From positions 1 through 13,157 of the forward strand of contig JAISMA010000178.1 of assembly GCA_031276985.1 (NCBI GenBank): 13,157 nucleotides of DNA. Reading direction: 5' to 3'. Both the position numbers and the translations under genes were made by a program. Below the pieces are notes generated by a model. The model searched no databases. It worked only from the letters and a program-made list of their open reading frames with translations, and was not told the origin of the DNA. Source of the DNA: Helicobacteraceae bacterium. GTDB lineage: Bacteria > Campylobacterota > Campylobacteria > Campylobacterales > SZUA-545. Positions within the stretch are counted from its first letter, which is position 1, and each line of letters begins with the position of its first letter. Positions 1 to 6,260 of the stretch are shown here, piece after piece.

Positions 1-1046
1 CTTAACCACACGAAAGCCTCCAGCGCCTCCGCGTCCGTGATTGAATCGTAACGCGCCCTTTTGCTTTCCATAAGCGCCGCGTGTTCCGCGCCTACGCCCG
101 GATAATCAAGCCCCGCCGAAACCGAATGCGCCTCCAAAATCTGCCCTTCGTCGTCTTGCAAAAAGTAGCTAAGCTGTCCGTGCAAAACGCCGATCGCGCC
201 TTTGGACGAAAGAACCGCGCCGTGTTTGCCGCTTTCAAGTCCCAAGCCGCCCGCCTCAATTCCAACGCACGTCGTTTGCGGATTGTCCAGAAAGTGATAA
301 AACGCGCCCATCGCGTTGCTGCCGCCGCCGACGCACGCGATCACATAATCGGGCAATTTGCCGCAACTTTCGAGTATTTGCGCGCGCGCCTCGTAGCTTA
401 TAATCGCCTGAAAGTCGCGCACCATCATTGGATAAGGATGCGGACCGGCGACCGTGCCTATAATGTAAAACGTGTCTCTCGCATGCGTAACCCAATGGCG
501 AATCGCCTCGTTCATAGCGTCTTTGAGCGTCTTTGAGCCGCTTTTCACGGAATGCACCTTCGCGCCCAAAAGCTCCATTCTAAACACGTTAAGCGCCTGC
601 CGTTCCGCATCGCGCGCGCCCATAAACACCTCGCATTCAAGCCCCAAAAGCGCCGCGATCGTCGCCGTCGCCACGCCGTGCTGTCCCGCGCCCGTTTCGG
701 CGATCACTTTGGTTTTTCCCATTTTTTTGGCGATCAGACCCTGCGCGATAACGTTGTTGATCTTGTGCGATCCCGTGTGATTTAGATCTTCGCGCTTGAG
801 AAAAATATCCGCCTGAAGCTCCTCGCTTAGACGTTTGGCGCGCCACAGAGGCGATGGGCGACCCGCGTAATTATTAAACAGATCGTTTACCTCGCTCCAA
901 AATTCCTTGTCGCTTCGCAACTTGTAATAAGTCGCTTCCAGCTCCAACAAGAGCGGCATTAGCGTTTCGGGGACAAACCGCCCGCCAAACTTGCCAAAAT
1001 GCCCGTTTTGATCAGGCTCGTGTCGTGATGGCGCGGGAATATACAT
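1..1046 (-). CDS. trpB: Tryptophan synthase beta subunit (partial, C-terminus beyond the window)
   Basis: TrpB condenses indole with L-serine to tryptophan using PLP, as the beta half of the alpha2-beta2 synthase. Translating the minus strand from 1046 gives 348 codons with no stop, beginning MYIPAPSRHEPD. The family signatures are in order: FGGRFVPETL near residue 20, the PLP-lysine segment HTGSHKINN (Lys about 95), ETGAGQHG near 115, the phosphate-binding GGGSNA near 233, and SAGLDYPGVG close to the edge. The family has about 400 residues, so roughly 50 are missing past position 1. The start overlaps the apt stop by one base (TGATG), which suggests translational coupling as the last visible gene of the rpiB-apt operon. 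No trpA or other trp gene is in view, so its link to other trp genes cannot be judged. The identification is secure. Confidence 0.96.
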   Translation of the reverse strand, partial: MYIPAPSRHEPDQNGHFGKFGGRFVPETLMPLLLELEATYYKLRSDKEFWSEVNDLFNNYAGRPSPLWRAKRLSEELQADIFLKREDLNHTGSHKINNVIAQGLIAKKMGKTKVIAETGAGQHGVATATIAALLGLECEVFMGARDAERQALNVFRMELLGAKVHSVKSGSKTLKDAMNEAIRHWVTHARDTFYIIGTVAGPHPYPMMVRDFQAIISYEARAQILESCGKLPDYVIACVGGGSNAMGAFYHFLDNPQTTCVGIEAGGLGLESGKHGAVLSSKGAIGVLHGQLSYFLQDDEGQILEAHSVSAGLDYPGVGAEHAALMESKRARYDSITDAEALEAFVWL

Positions 1047-1600
1047 CAGTCGCCTTCCATGTCCAAAATTGAGTAGAAATTAGTTAGTTTTTTGATCTTT
1101 TCAGCGCCTTTTAAGTCAAACAGATTGATAACGAACGCCGCCTCGACGCACTTTGCGCCGACGCGCTCGATCAGCCTAATCGACGCTTCCGCCGTGCCGC
1201 CCGTCGCGATCAGATCGTCTATAAACAGCGCGCGCGCGTTTTTGATCGCGCTAAAAGCGTCAATGTGAATCTGCACTTCGTCAAATCCGTATTCCAGCGA
1301 ATACTTTTCGCTCGCGGTGGTATATGGCAGTTTGCCCGGTTTGCGAATGGGCGCAAAACCCACGCCAAGCGCGATCGCAAGCGGCGCGCCAAAAATAAAG
1401 CCGCGCGATTCCGCGCCGACGACAAAATCGATCTTCGCGTCTTTGTAGCGATCGGCAAAATGATCGATAACCGTCTTAAACGCTTTGGCGTTGCCCGCGA
1501 GCGTGGTTATGTCCTTAAACTGAACGCCCTCTTTGGGAAAGTTCGGCACGTTGCGAATCGAGTTAAGCAAAAGCGCCTTTTGTTCCTCTGAAATAGCCAT
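1046..1600 (-). CDS. apt: Adenine phosphoribosyltransferase
   Basis: Apt makes AMP from adenine and PRPP in cytoplasmic purine salvage. The 184-residue product has the usual family length. It starts MAISEEQKALL and has the N-terminal FPKEGVQFKDIT motif near residue 21, VVGAESRGFIFGAPLA near 60-75, and the PRPP-binding loop LFIDDLIATGGTA near 124-136, with the two acidic residues and glycines typical of type I PRTases. An AAAGGAG Shine-Dalgarno lies about 7 nt before the ATG and overlaps the end of the upstream gene. The stop overlaps the trpB start. Other PRTases such as hypoxanthine PRT are unlikely given the N-terminal motif. The start is well supported. Confidence 0.95.
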   Translation of the reverse strand: MAISEEQKALLLNSIRNVPNFPKEGVQFKDITTLAGNAKAFKTVIDHFADRYKDAKIDFVVGAESRGFIFGAPLAIALGVGFAPIRKPGKLPYTTASEKYSLEYGFDEVQIHIDAFSAIKNARALFIDDLIATGGTAEASIRLIERVGAKCVEAAFVINLFDLKGAEKIKKLTNFYSILDMEGD

Positions 1601-1610
1601 TTAATCTCCT

Positions 1611-1946
1611 TTATAGTAGAGCTTCGATCTTGCTTTCAAGATCTTTGATCTTATGACGAATCCTCTCGTTTTCGATCCTATACTGCGCGTTGCGGGCTTT
1701 GAACGCCTTAACGTCGTTACGCAGACGGTTCATCTCCTCGTTGAGAATGTCGGTGTTGCCCAAACTTCGTTGTAGCTGAATTTGATATTTGCGGATAAAA
1801 ATTTCGGCTTCTTTGAGCGTTTCTTTTAGCGTTTGATTGCTTTTATGCTCTTTTTCCATCAAATTTTTGTAGTAAAAAGTCTTGAAAAACAAAAATCCGA
1901 TCAGTAGCAACACGATCGTTACATATAGCCATTCAAAAAAGATCAT
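1611..1946 (-). CDS. Small membrane-anchored coiled-coil protein of unknown function (HP0573-like position)
   Basis: The 111-residue product has one hydrophobic segment at about residues 5-24 (YVTIVLLLIGFLFF), followed by a charged helical region to the end. That region, about 30-110, has heptad-like leucine and isoleucine spacing (LKETLKEAEIF, LESKIEALL) consistent with a long coiled coil. It is probably an inner-membrane protein with a cytoplasmic coiled coil. The ATG overlaps the rpiB stop as ATGA, and apt follows after 10 nt, so it is co-transcribed with both. From memory, H. pylori has an uncharacterised small gene (HP0573) between apt and rpiB, so this is likely its positional counterpart; I could not verify the homology. 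No enzymatic motif is visible and I assign no function. Confidence 0.8.
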   Translation of the reverse strand: MIFFEWLYVTIVLLLIGFLFFKTFYYKNLMEKEHKSNQTLKETLKEAEIFIRKYQIQLQRSLGNTDILNEEMNRLRNDVKAFKARNAQYRIENERIRHKIKDLESKIEALL

Positions 1947-2389
1947 TTCGCTTCCAATTTGGCGATTTTTTCAAGCCTCAGCGCGTGTCGTCCGCCTTCA
2001 AAAGCAACGTTCAACCAAGCGTCGATAATCGATTCCATAACGCCCGCGCCGATCGCGCGCGATCCGAAGCACAGCGCGTTCGCGTCGTTGTGCGCGCGCG
2101 CCATAGAAGCGGTGTAAGCGTCGTGGCAGAGCGCGGCGCGAATCCCGCGAAACTTGTTGGCGGCGATACTCATTCCAATTCCCGTGCCGCAAATCAAAAT
2201 CCCGCTTGCGTCGCCGTCCTTTTGAACCAATTCGCAGACTTTGGCGGCGTAATCGGGATAATCGACTCTCTCGCGGTCGTAAGCGCCCACGTCGACGATC
2301 TCTATGCGATAGGTATTTTTCAGATACTCGATCGCGGCGGCTTTCATATCAAACGCGGCGTGATCCGAGCCGATAACGATTTTTTCCAT
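1943..2389 (-). CDS. rpiB: Ribose-5-phosphate isomerase B
   Basis: RpiB interconverts ribose-5-phosphate and ribulose-5-phosphate in the non-oxidative pentose phosphate pathway. From the ATG at 2389 the product is 148 residues and starts MEKIVIGSDHAAFDMK, the classic RpiB N-terminus with the phosphate-binding SDHAA. The active-site segment ILICGTGIGMSIAANK lies near residues 63-78, with Cys in the CGTG motif, followed by RAALCHDAYTASMARAHNDANAL. The reading frame stays open to 2485, but the extra 32 residues are arginine-rich and precede the conserved start, so I reject them. A TATAAT sits only 7 nt before the ATG with no Shine-Dalgarno, which suggests a very short leader or none. It is the first gene of the operon with the coiled-coil protein, apt and trpB. 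Confidence 0.95.
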   Translation of the reverse strand: MEKIVIGSDHAAFDMKAAAIEYLKNTYRIEIVDVGAYDRERVDYPDYAAKVCELVQKDGDASGILICGTGIGMSIAANKFRGIRAALCHDAYTASMARAHNDANALCFGSRAIGAGVMESIIDAWLNVAFEGGRHALRLEKIAKLEAK

Positions 2390-2396
2390 AGCGCGA

Positions 2397-2402
2397 ATTA
2401 TA
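2397..2402 (-). promoter_or_regulatory. Candidate -10 box of the rpiB operon, leaderless arrangement
   Basis: A perfect TATAAT on the minus strand ends 7 nt before the rpiB ATG. Transcription would normally start 6-8 nt after the box, so the mRNA would begin at or next to the start codon. No Shine-Dalgarno lies in between. No clear -35 box is visible, which is common for Campylobacterota sigma-70 promoters. Its use as a promoter is inferred. Confidence 0.45.
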
Positions 2403-2556
2403 GCGACATATCCTGCGCGCTTTCGCCGCCTTTTTTGACGCTGGTCGCCGCCTCGCCAAACCGCCCGCCCGCGCCTCCCGCTCATTTCCTCGCAAGCGTA
2501 AATCTAAAAATTGCAACGATCGTATCGAATTAATTACGTTGCCAATCGCGCTTTTT

Positions 2557-2650
2557 GTCATTTCCGCGAAGCGTCCGCTCGCTTATGAGCGCAAGGCGCG
2601 AAATAATGCGGGAATTCATTCCTCGTCATCCTAGCATCCCCATTGTCCAT
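2557..2650. repeat. Degenerate MITE-like intergenic repeat remnant (left copy)
   Basis: It begins GTCATTTCCGCGAAG, resembling GTCATTCTGCGCGAAG at 5688. It contains a small hairpin (CGCTC, 6-nt loop, GAGCG) and continues with a CATTCCTCGTCATCC segment. Sequences of this GTCATT..CGCGAA type occur as dispersed non-coding elements in many proteobacteria. The boundary on the right is arbitrary and the assignment rests on two copies in this window plus recall. Confidence 0.35.
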
Positions 2651-2903
2651 ACTTGCGACAAGTTGCTGGGCGCTTGCGTCTATAGCCGCAAGGAAGGCGA
2701 GAATTCAAAACAGAAAGTCAAAACGTTTGCATTGCTTTAATCCGATGTAATGGCATATCGTCATACCCGCTAAGGCAGATATTTATCCCATAAACGATCG
2801 GAAGGCTTAAAAGCGCCAACAAAGCCGATCATTCGGGAAAAGCCACAGCAAAGCAGATCGATTGCGTAACGCAAGGATAATCGTCAAGAAAATGGCTTGA
2901 AGT

Positions 2904-2933
2904 TTGATACTTTAAGTTGAGTTCCACTATTAT
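2904..2933 (+). promoter_or_regulatory. Sigma-70-type promoter of the surface lipoprotein gene
   Basis: TTGATA at 2904-2909 and TATTAT at 2928-2933 are separated by 18 nt; each matches 5 of 6 consensus bases. The predicted transcription start is near 2940, giving a leader of about 35 nt. A strong AAGGAGG Shine-Dalgarno at 2959-2965 follows, 9 nt before the ATG at 2975. Together these strongly support 2975 as the translation start, although the signal sequence is encoded much further downstream. Confidence 0.6.
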
Positions 2934-2974
2934 TATCTTGTTCTTAATTTCAAATCACAAGGAGGATTGCGACA

Positions 2975-5629
2975 ATGCAATCATCGTTTTTGTTTCCGAT
3001 TGGCTCAAACGCCAAGTCGGACGACACAGGTCGCGCTTCAACAAAGCGATCGGCTTTTCAAGGTTTTTCAAACGCGGCAATGCGCTTGTTCAACAAAGAG
3101 ACAAGCGTTCAGGAACGTTTGGTTCAAGCAAATTCAAACGCTTCGCAACAAAAGCGATCGGCTTTTCAAGGTTTTACAAACGCGGCAATGCGTTTGTTCA
3201 AGAAAGAGGCGAGCGTTCAGGAACGTTTGAACCAAACCAAAGCGAATTGTTCGTTAAACCAAGCGTTTCAAACTGCGGTTGAAACGACGGCTGAAGCTGA
3301 AACGACGGCTGAAACTTCGGCTTCGTTAAACGCGGAGTTTGCTTCCGTAGAGTTTGCTTCCGCGAAGTTCACCCCCCCCCCCCCCCATTTTCAGCTTGTT
3401 TCTAAATTAACCAAATTCTTAACGATCGCAATCGCTTCGTTGTTTTTAATTGGTTGCGACGTAAATGGAGGCGGAAGTTCTAGCTCAAACGGCGATATTC
3501 CCAATCTAAGTTCCGCTAAAGACATAACCAGCTTTAGCTTTTCAAGCGGCGTAATCAAAGAGGCTGTTATCGACGAAAGCAAGTTGGAGATCAACGTTAC
3601 GATCGACTACTATTCGACTAAGCCGTTCAATTCAACCAATCCAACGCCAATCGTAACGACAAGCGCAAACGCCGATTACTCTCCAACGGAAGCTATTTCA
3701 ACCTTTGGAAGCGCTATTACTTACGTTGTTACGGCGGAGGATTCATCGACTAAAGATTATCAAGCGTTAGTTAAACGGGCGATTGTTGTTAGTAACGAAA
3801 TCGATCTGCTTAACGCTTTTGACGCTATTGCGGCAGACAGTAGCTTAACGCAGATCGATCTGCTTATCGCAAACGATATAACGTTAAGTTCTCCGTTTAC
3901 TATCCCTTCCGATTGGTCAAGCAAAGGGATTGTGATAGAGAATAACTCTAGCGCTCCAAACGTAACCATTACGGGACTGATTGTTGATGAAGGAAGCGCT
4001 ACGTTAAAAGGCGGCGTAACGTTTGTTTATCGCGTTTCGTTCTACGACGCCAATCTAGACTTCAACGGATCGATAAACGTTAGCTCAAACGCTATCAACC
4101 TAACGCAATTAAAAGACGATCTGGACATAAACGCAAGCGCGTTATTCGCCGCTTCAAGCGACGACGACGTTTTAGATGAAACGGCTTACCCCGTAACAAG
4201 CGATATACGCCTTTACGCCGAAGCTAACGTTACGGAGATAAATAACGTCGAAGGGTTGGGCAAAGTTAGAGACAATCTGGACGGCGCTTATATCCTCTTA
4301 AACGATATAGCGCTAGTCGACGATGATTACGCCAATCTTAACGGACTGTTGGGCGGCTGGGAGCCGATCAGCGGCGACGCAACGCATTTTACCGGTATCT
4401 TTAACGGCGACAACCATAAGATAAGCGGTATATTTTTTCGCAACGCAATCCGCGATTACATCGGACTTTTCGGTTATATAGAAAACGCTCAAATTAGAAA
4501 CTTAGGCGTTGAGATAGCCGAAGGCAAAGCGATAATAGGAAAGAACTACGTTGGCGCTATAGCGGGATACGCTTCTAATAGCAATATCGTTAATAGTTAC
4601 GCGGCGGGCGATATTAGCGGAACGCAGTATGTCGGCGGTATAGCGGGATATGTCGTCTATCATTCCGGTATAGCCGATAGCTACTCGAAGGCAAACGTTG
4701 TTACGGACGCGGGGAAAAAAGTTGGCGGTATCGTCGGGGAAATAACTAGCGAAAGCTCGCTAACAAATAGCTACGCCGAAGGAAACGTTAGCGGAGCAGA
4801 CCATATCGGCGGTATCGCCGGCTCTGTTACGACCAATTCAAAGATAGCGGGGAGTTACTCGACGGGCGACGTTGTTTCAACGGCGGAAGGCTATACGGGC
4901 GGGATTGCCGGCGATCTTGTCGATAGCTTGATAACAAATAGTTACGCGACGGGAAACGTTAGCGGAACGCTCGGACAAATAGGCGTATACGCTCGTTATA
5001 TCGGAGGCATTACGGGACGCGTTAGTGGCGACAATGGTTTGATAACCAATAGCTACGCCGAAGGAAACGTTAGCGGAAAAAGTCAAGTCGGAGGTATCGC
5101 AGGATATGTTAATCGCGGGACGATAACCAATAGCTACGCAACCGGCAACGTTGTCGCAACGGATGCTGTAGCCGGCGGCATCGCAGGATATGTGTATTGG
5201 GGCGGATCGGTAACAAACAGCTACGCCGCAGGCAGCGTTAGCGGAACAAATCAAGTCGGCGGCATAGCGGGATATCTATACGGATCGCCTGGCGCCACAA
5301 CGGTTACAAATAACGTAGCGATAAATCCGTCGGTTAGCGCGGATGGAAACGTAAGCCGCGTTGCGGGCTTTATTAGCGCTCACGCTCATACGATTGAAAA
5401 CAATTTTGCGCGGAGCGATATGACGATAACGGAAGAGGGCGCTAGTCGCAACGACGGAACGCCTAAATCTTTTGCGGAGCTAAAAACGCGATCGACTTAC
5501 GAGGATGCGATAAACGGCGACGGACTTGGCGGTTTAGGTTGGCTTTTTGGAGACGACAGCGATCATCCATGGAAGATCGATTCGTCTAAAAACAACGGCT
5601 TGCCGTATCTTTATTGGGAAACCCGCTAA
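2975..5629 (+). CDS. Putative phase-variable GLUG-repeat surface lipoprotein
   Basis: The 884-residue product looks like a surface adhesin-type lipoprotein. Residues 1-132 are an unusual Ser/Ala/Gln/Glu-rich region made of nested repeats. Residues 133-137 (TPPPP) come from a 15-C tract. A lipoprotein signal follows: SKLTK, a hydrophobic core, then LIGC with Cys161 and a GGGSSSS linker. Residues about 173-270 resemble the Ig-like repeat that ends VVTAEDSSTKDYQALV. About 275-520 looks like a beta-helix, then about nine GLUG-type repeats (VGGIAGY..TNSYA.GNVSG) span 525-791. The tail has PWKIDSSKNNGLPYLYW. Promoter, Shine-Dalgarno and ATG fit 2975, but they leave the signal sequence about 138 residues inside the protein with no ATG, GTG or TTG between the tract and its hydrophobic core. 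Neighbours are housekeeping genes and repeat remnants flank it, which suggests an accessory insertion. The ligand is unknown. Confidence 0.75.
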   Translation: MQSSFLFPIGSNAKSDDTGRASTKRSAFQGFSNAAMRLFNKETSVQERLVQANSNASQQKRSAFQGFTNAAMRLFKKEASVQERLNQTKANCSLNQAFQTAVETTAEAETTAETSASLNAEFASVEFASAKFTPPPPHFQLVSKLTKFLTIAIASLFLIGCDVNGGGSSSSNGDIPNLSSAKDITSFSFSSGVIKEAVIDESKLEINVTIDYYSTKPFNSTNPTPIVTTSANADYSPTEAISTFGSAITYVVTAEDSSTKDYQALVKRAIVVSNEIDLLNAFDAIAADSSLTQIDLLIANDITLSSPFTIPSDWSSKGIVIENNSSAPNVTITGLIVDEGSATLKGGVTFVYRVSFYDANLDFNGSINVSSNAINLTQLKDDLDINASALFAASSDDDVLDETAYPVTSDIRLYAEANVTEINNVEGLGKVRDNLDGAYILLNDIALVDDDYANLNGLLGGWEPISGDATHFTGIFNGDNHKISGIFFRNAIRDYIGLFGYIENAQIRNLGVEIAEGKAIIGKNYVGAIAGYASNSNIVNSYAAGDISGTQYVGGIAGYVVYHSGIADSYSKANVVTDAGKKVGGIVGEITSESSLTNSYAEGNVSGADHIGGIAGSVTTNSKIAGSYSTGDVVSTAEGYTGGIAGDLVDSLITNSYATGNVSGTLGQIGVYARYIGGITGRVSGDNGLITNSYAEGNVSGKSQVGGIAGYVNRGTITNSYATGNVVATDAVAGGIAGYVYWGGSVTNSYAAGSVSGTNQVGGIAGYLYGSPGATTVTNNVAINPSVSADGNVSRVAGFISAHAHTIENNFARSDMTITEEGASRNDGTPKSFAELKTRSTYEDAINGDGLGGLGWLFGDDSDHPWKIDSSKNNGLPYLYWETR
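3044..3229 (+). repeat. Direct repeat, two 78-bp copies with 108-nt period
   Basis: Copies at 3044-3121 and 3152-3229 differ at 5 of 78 bases by my alignment. The period is 108 nt, so the copies stay in frame and encode two near-identical 26-residue blocks that begin KRSAFQGF and end SVQERL. The 30-nt spacers differ. Each copy contains an in-frame ATG with no good Shine-Dalgarno before it. Confidence 0.9.
3281..3316 (+). repeat. Two-unit 18-nt tandem repeat
   Basis: Two adjacent 18-nt units, GAAACGACGGCTGAAGCT and GAAACGACGGCTGAAACT, differ at one base. They are in frame with the surface-protein ORF and give the ETTAEA/ETTAET stretch. Confidence 0.85.
3335..3364 (+). repeat. Two-unit 15-nt tandem repeat
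   Basis: GAGTTTGCTTCCGTA is followed directly by GAGTTTGCTTCCGCG. The repeat is in frame, encodes EFASV/EFASA, and lies 7 nt before the poly-C tract. Confidence 0.85.
3372..3386 (+). promoter_or_regulatory. Homopolymeric C15 tract, candidate phase-variation switch
   Basis: Fifteen consecutive C lie inside the surface-protein ORF. With 15 C the upstream ATG frame continues into the lipoprotein (CAT TTT CAG after the tract). With 14 C the frame reads ATT TTC AGC and stops at TAA in the eighth codon. With 16 C it reads CCA TTT TCA and stops at TAA in the seventh. Long poly-G/C tracts in surface genes are the well-known slipped-strand switches of Campylobacter and Helicobacter. The tract length could also be a consensus or assembly value. 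Confidence 0.8.
4547..5349 (+). repeat. GLUG-type repeat array within the surface lipoprotein
   Basis: About nine units of roughly 26-35 residues follow the pattern (Y/H)(V/I)GGIAGY, a short variable stretch, TNSYA.GNV. Most units end in one of two ways, VSG(T/K/A) or VV.T.A, and the two types largely alternate. A 30-bp DNA segment is identical at 4766-4795 and 5048-5077, and shorter near-identical blocks recur, so the array probably grew by duplication. GLUG repeats are known from bacterial surface proteins and are expected to form beta-strand turns of a solenoid. Confidence 0.8.
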
Positions 5630-5650
5630 TTTACGCGATTGCATCCTAAC

Positions 5651-5681
5651 GCGGTTAAAACGATAATCTTGTTTTAACCGC
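5651..5681 (+). terminator. Inverted repeat downstream of the surface-protein gene, possible terminator
   Basis: GCGGTTAAAAC and GTTTTAACCGC form a perfect 11-bp stem with a 9-nt loop, 21 nt after the stop codon. The stem is followed by a run of C rather than T on the plus strand, so it is not a textbook intrinsic terminator. It could act as an RNA 3'-end stabiliser or a weak terminator. Confidence 0.45.
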
Positions 5682-5687
5682 CCCCCC

Positions 5688-5737
5688 GTCATTCTGCGCG
5701 AAGGAATGCTGGTATCTAAACATTGCGAAGCAATGAC
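5688..5737. repeat. Degenerate MITE-like intergenic repeat remnant (right copy)
   Basis: A 50-bp element is bounded by GTCATT and AATGAC, which are inverted. It contains the internal hairpin CATTGC-GAA-GCAATG at 5721-5735. Its start resembles the sequence at 2557. The DNA after it to about 5800 (including CTGGATGCTCGCC) has the look of the same non-coding repeat family, but I cannot set an outer border. Confidence 0.4.
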
Positions 5738-5941
5738 AAGCGCTTACGAGTAGCGCTCGATCCGCGATTGTCTTAAAAACTGGATGCTCGCCTTTCTCCA
5801 CGATACACGCTTCGTCGCGGAATATGAAAAAGGGCGAATGATTGCGAAAAATATTCGGAAGGCGTATCGCGCTTTATTTATGGATTACGGCAAACGAAAG
5901 GAACGAGAAGAGGCGATCGGCGGGAGCGGAAATAATGAGAG

Positions 5942-6021
5942 ACAACTTGACGGGAGTTGGACCCATGACCCAACACATGGTTGCCCATGCGCCCGCTCTA
6001 CCGTCTGAGACTTACAAGTCG
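5942..6021 (-). tRNA. tRNA-like cloverleaf with enlarged anticodon loop (atypical tRNA or tRNA pseudogene)
   Basis: The minus strand folds as a tRNA. The acceptor is CGACTTG/CAAGTTG (7 bp, one G-U), followed by T8 and A9. The D arm has loop AGACGGTA, with A14, GG and A21, and GAGC on its 3' side. The anticodon stem is GGCGC/GTGTT, which pairs with three G-U. The variable loop GGGTC has 5 nt. The T arm is ATGGG-TCCAACT-CCCGT with the conserved T54, C56 and A58. Three things are wrong. The anticodon loop is 12 nt (ATGGGCAACCAT) instead of 7, two extra bases precede the D stem, and no CCA is encoded. If T33 is the U of the loop, the next three bases are GGG (proline), but that reading is unsafe. 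The loop could also extend the stem and close with a GCAA tetraloop. It is probably tRNA-derived; whether it is functional is open. Confidence 0.5.
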
Positions 6022-6033
6022 CCTCTTGCGCGT

Positions 6034-6039
6034 ATTTTA
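6034..6039 (-). promoter_or_regulatory. Candidate -10 box for the tRNA-like gene
   Basis: TAAAAT on the minus strand ends 12 nt before the first acceptor base. A start 7 nt after it, near 6027, would leave a 5' leader of about 6 nt. It lies within the palindrome GCGTA-TTT-TACGC. No convincing -35 box is visible. Confidence 0.3.
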
Positions 6040-6076
6040 CGCCAAAAACGTGGCAAAGCCAAGCAAAGGCGCGAAA

Positions 6077-6238
6077 ATGAGTGAGCTTAAAGGCAAAGAG
6101 TTAAACGCGCTATTAGCCAAATTAAACGAGAAAGGTTGTTTGCGTTTGCGAGGCAAGCGAAACACTTTGATTTTCGGCGTGGCGCTTGGCGAAATTATCG
6201 CTATGCGGCGGGGACGCGGCGGGGGAAAGTTAAGATAA
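6077..6238 (+). CDS. Doubtful small basic protein, 53 residues
   Basis: This frame starts MSELKGKELNALLAKLNEKG, has a short hydrophobic stretch LIFGVALGEIIAM near residues 31-43, and ends in an Arg/Gly-rich tail. The ATG is preceded by AAAGGCGCGAAA, a weak ribosome-binding site. The amphipathic start and Leu/Lys-rich composition look protein-like, and it ends 22 nt before the converging methyltransferase gene. I recognise no family. It could be a chance frame in the GC-rich spacer. Confidence 0.25.
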   Translation: MSELKGKELNALLAKLNEKGCLRLRGKRNTLIFGVALGEIIAMRRGRGGGKLR

Positions 6239-6260
6239 ATTTTAATCCGCCGATCGCCGA

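Larger units (their letters stand above)
2390..2903. other. Intergenic region without a convincing gene
   Basis: This region lies between the divergently transcribed rpiB and the large surface-protein gene. The only open frame over 50 codons, 2555-2740, lacks a Shine-Dalgarno, resembles no family I know, and overlaps a repeat remnant at 2557-2650. The rest, about 2740-2903, holds nothing I can identify. No tRNA or strong hairpin is visible. Confidence 0.6.

Noticed and set aside
81..780. Open frames on the plus strand at 81-536 and 472-780, and minus 256-495
   Set aside because: They are antisense or out-of-frame readings of trpB, whose minus-strand translation carries all family motifs.
2390..2485. 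32-residue N-terminal extension of rpiB
   Set aside because: It is Arg-rich and lies upstream of the conserved MEKIVIGSDHAA start and of the TATAAT box.
2555..2740. 61-codon plus-strand frame
   Set aside because: It overlaps the GTCATT repeat remnant, has no Shine-Dalgarno and no recognisable protein features.
2917..3282. 121-codon frame overlapping the start of the surface-protein gene
   Set aside because: It starts before the Shine-Dalgarno AAGGAGG, which is placed for ATG 2975, and it ends upstream of the C tract. The repeats make several frames open.
5784..6084. Frames 5784-6008 and 5842-6084 on the plus strand
   Set aside because: They run through repeat remnants and antisense through the tRNA-like cloverleaf; the WTHDPTHG peptide is an antisense-tRNA artefact.
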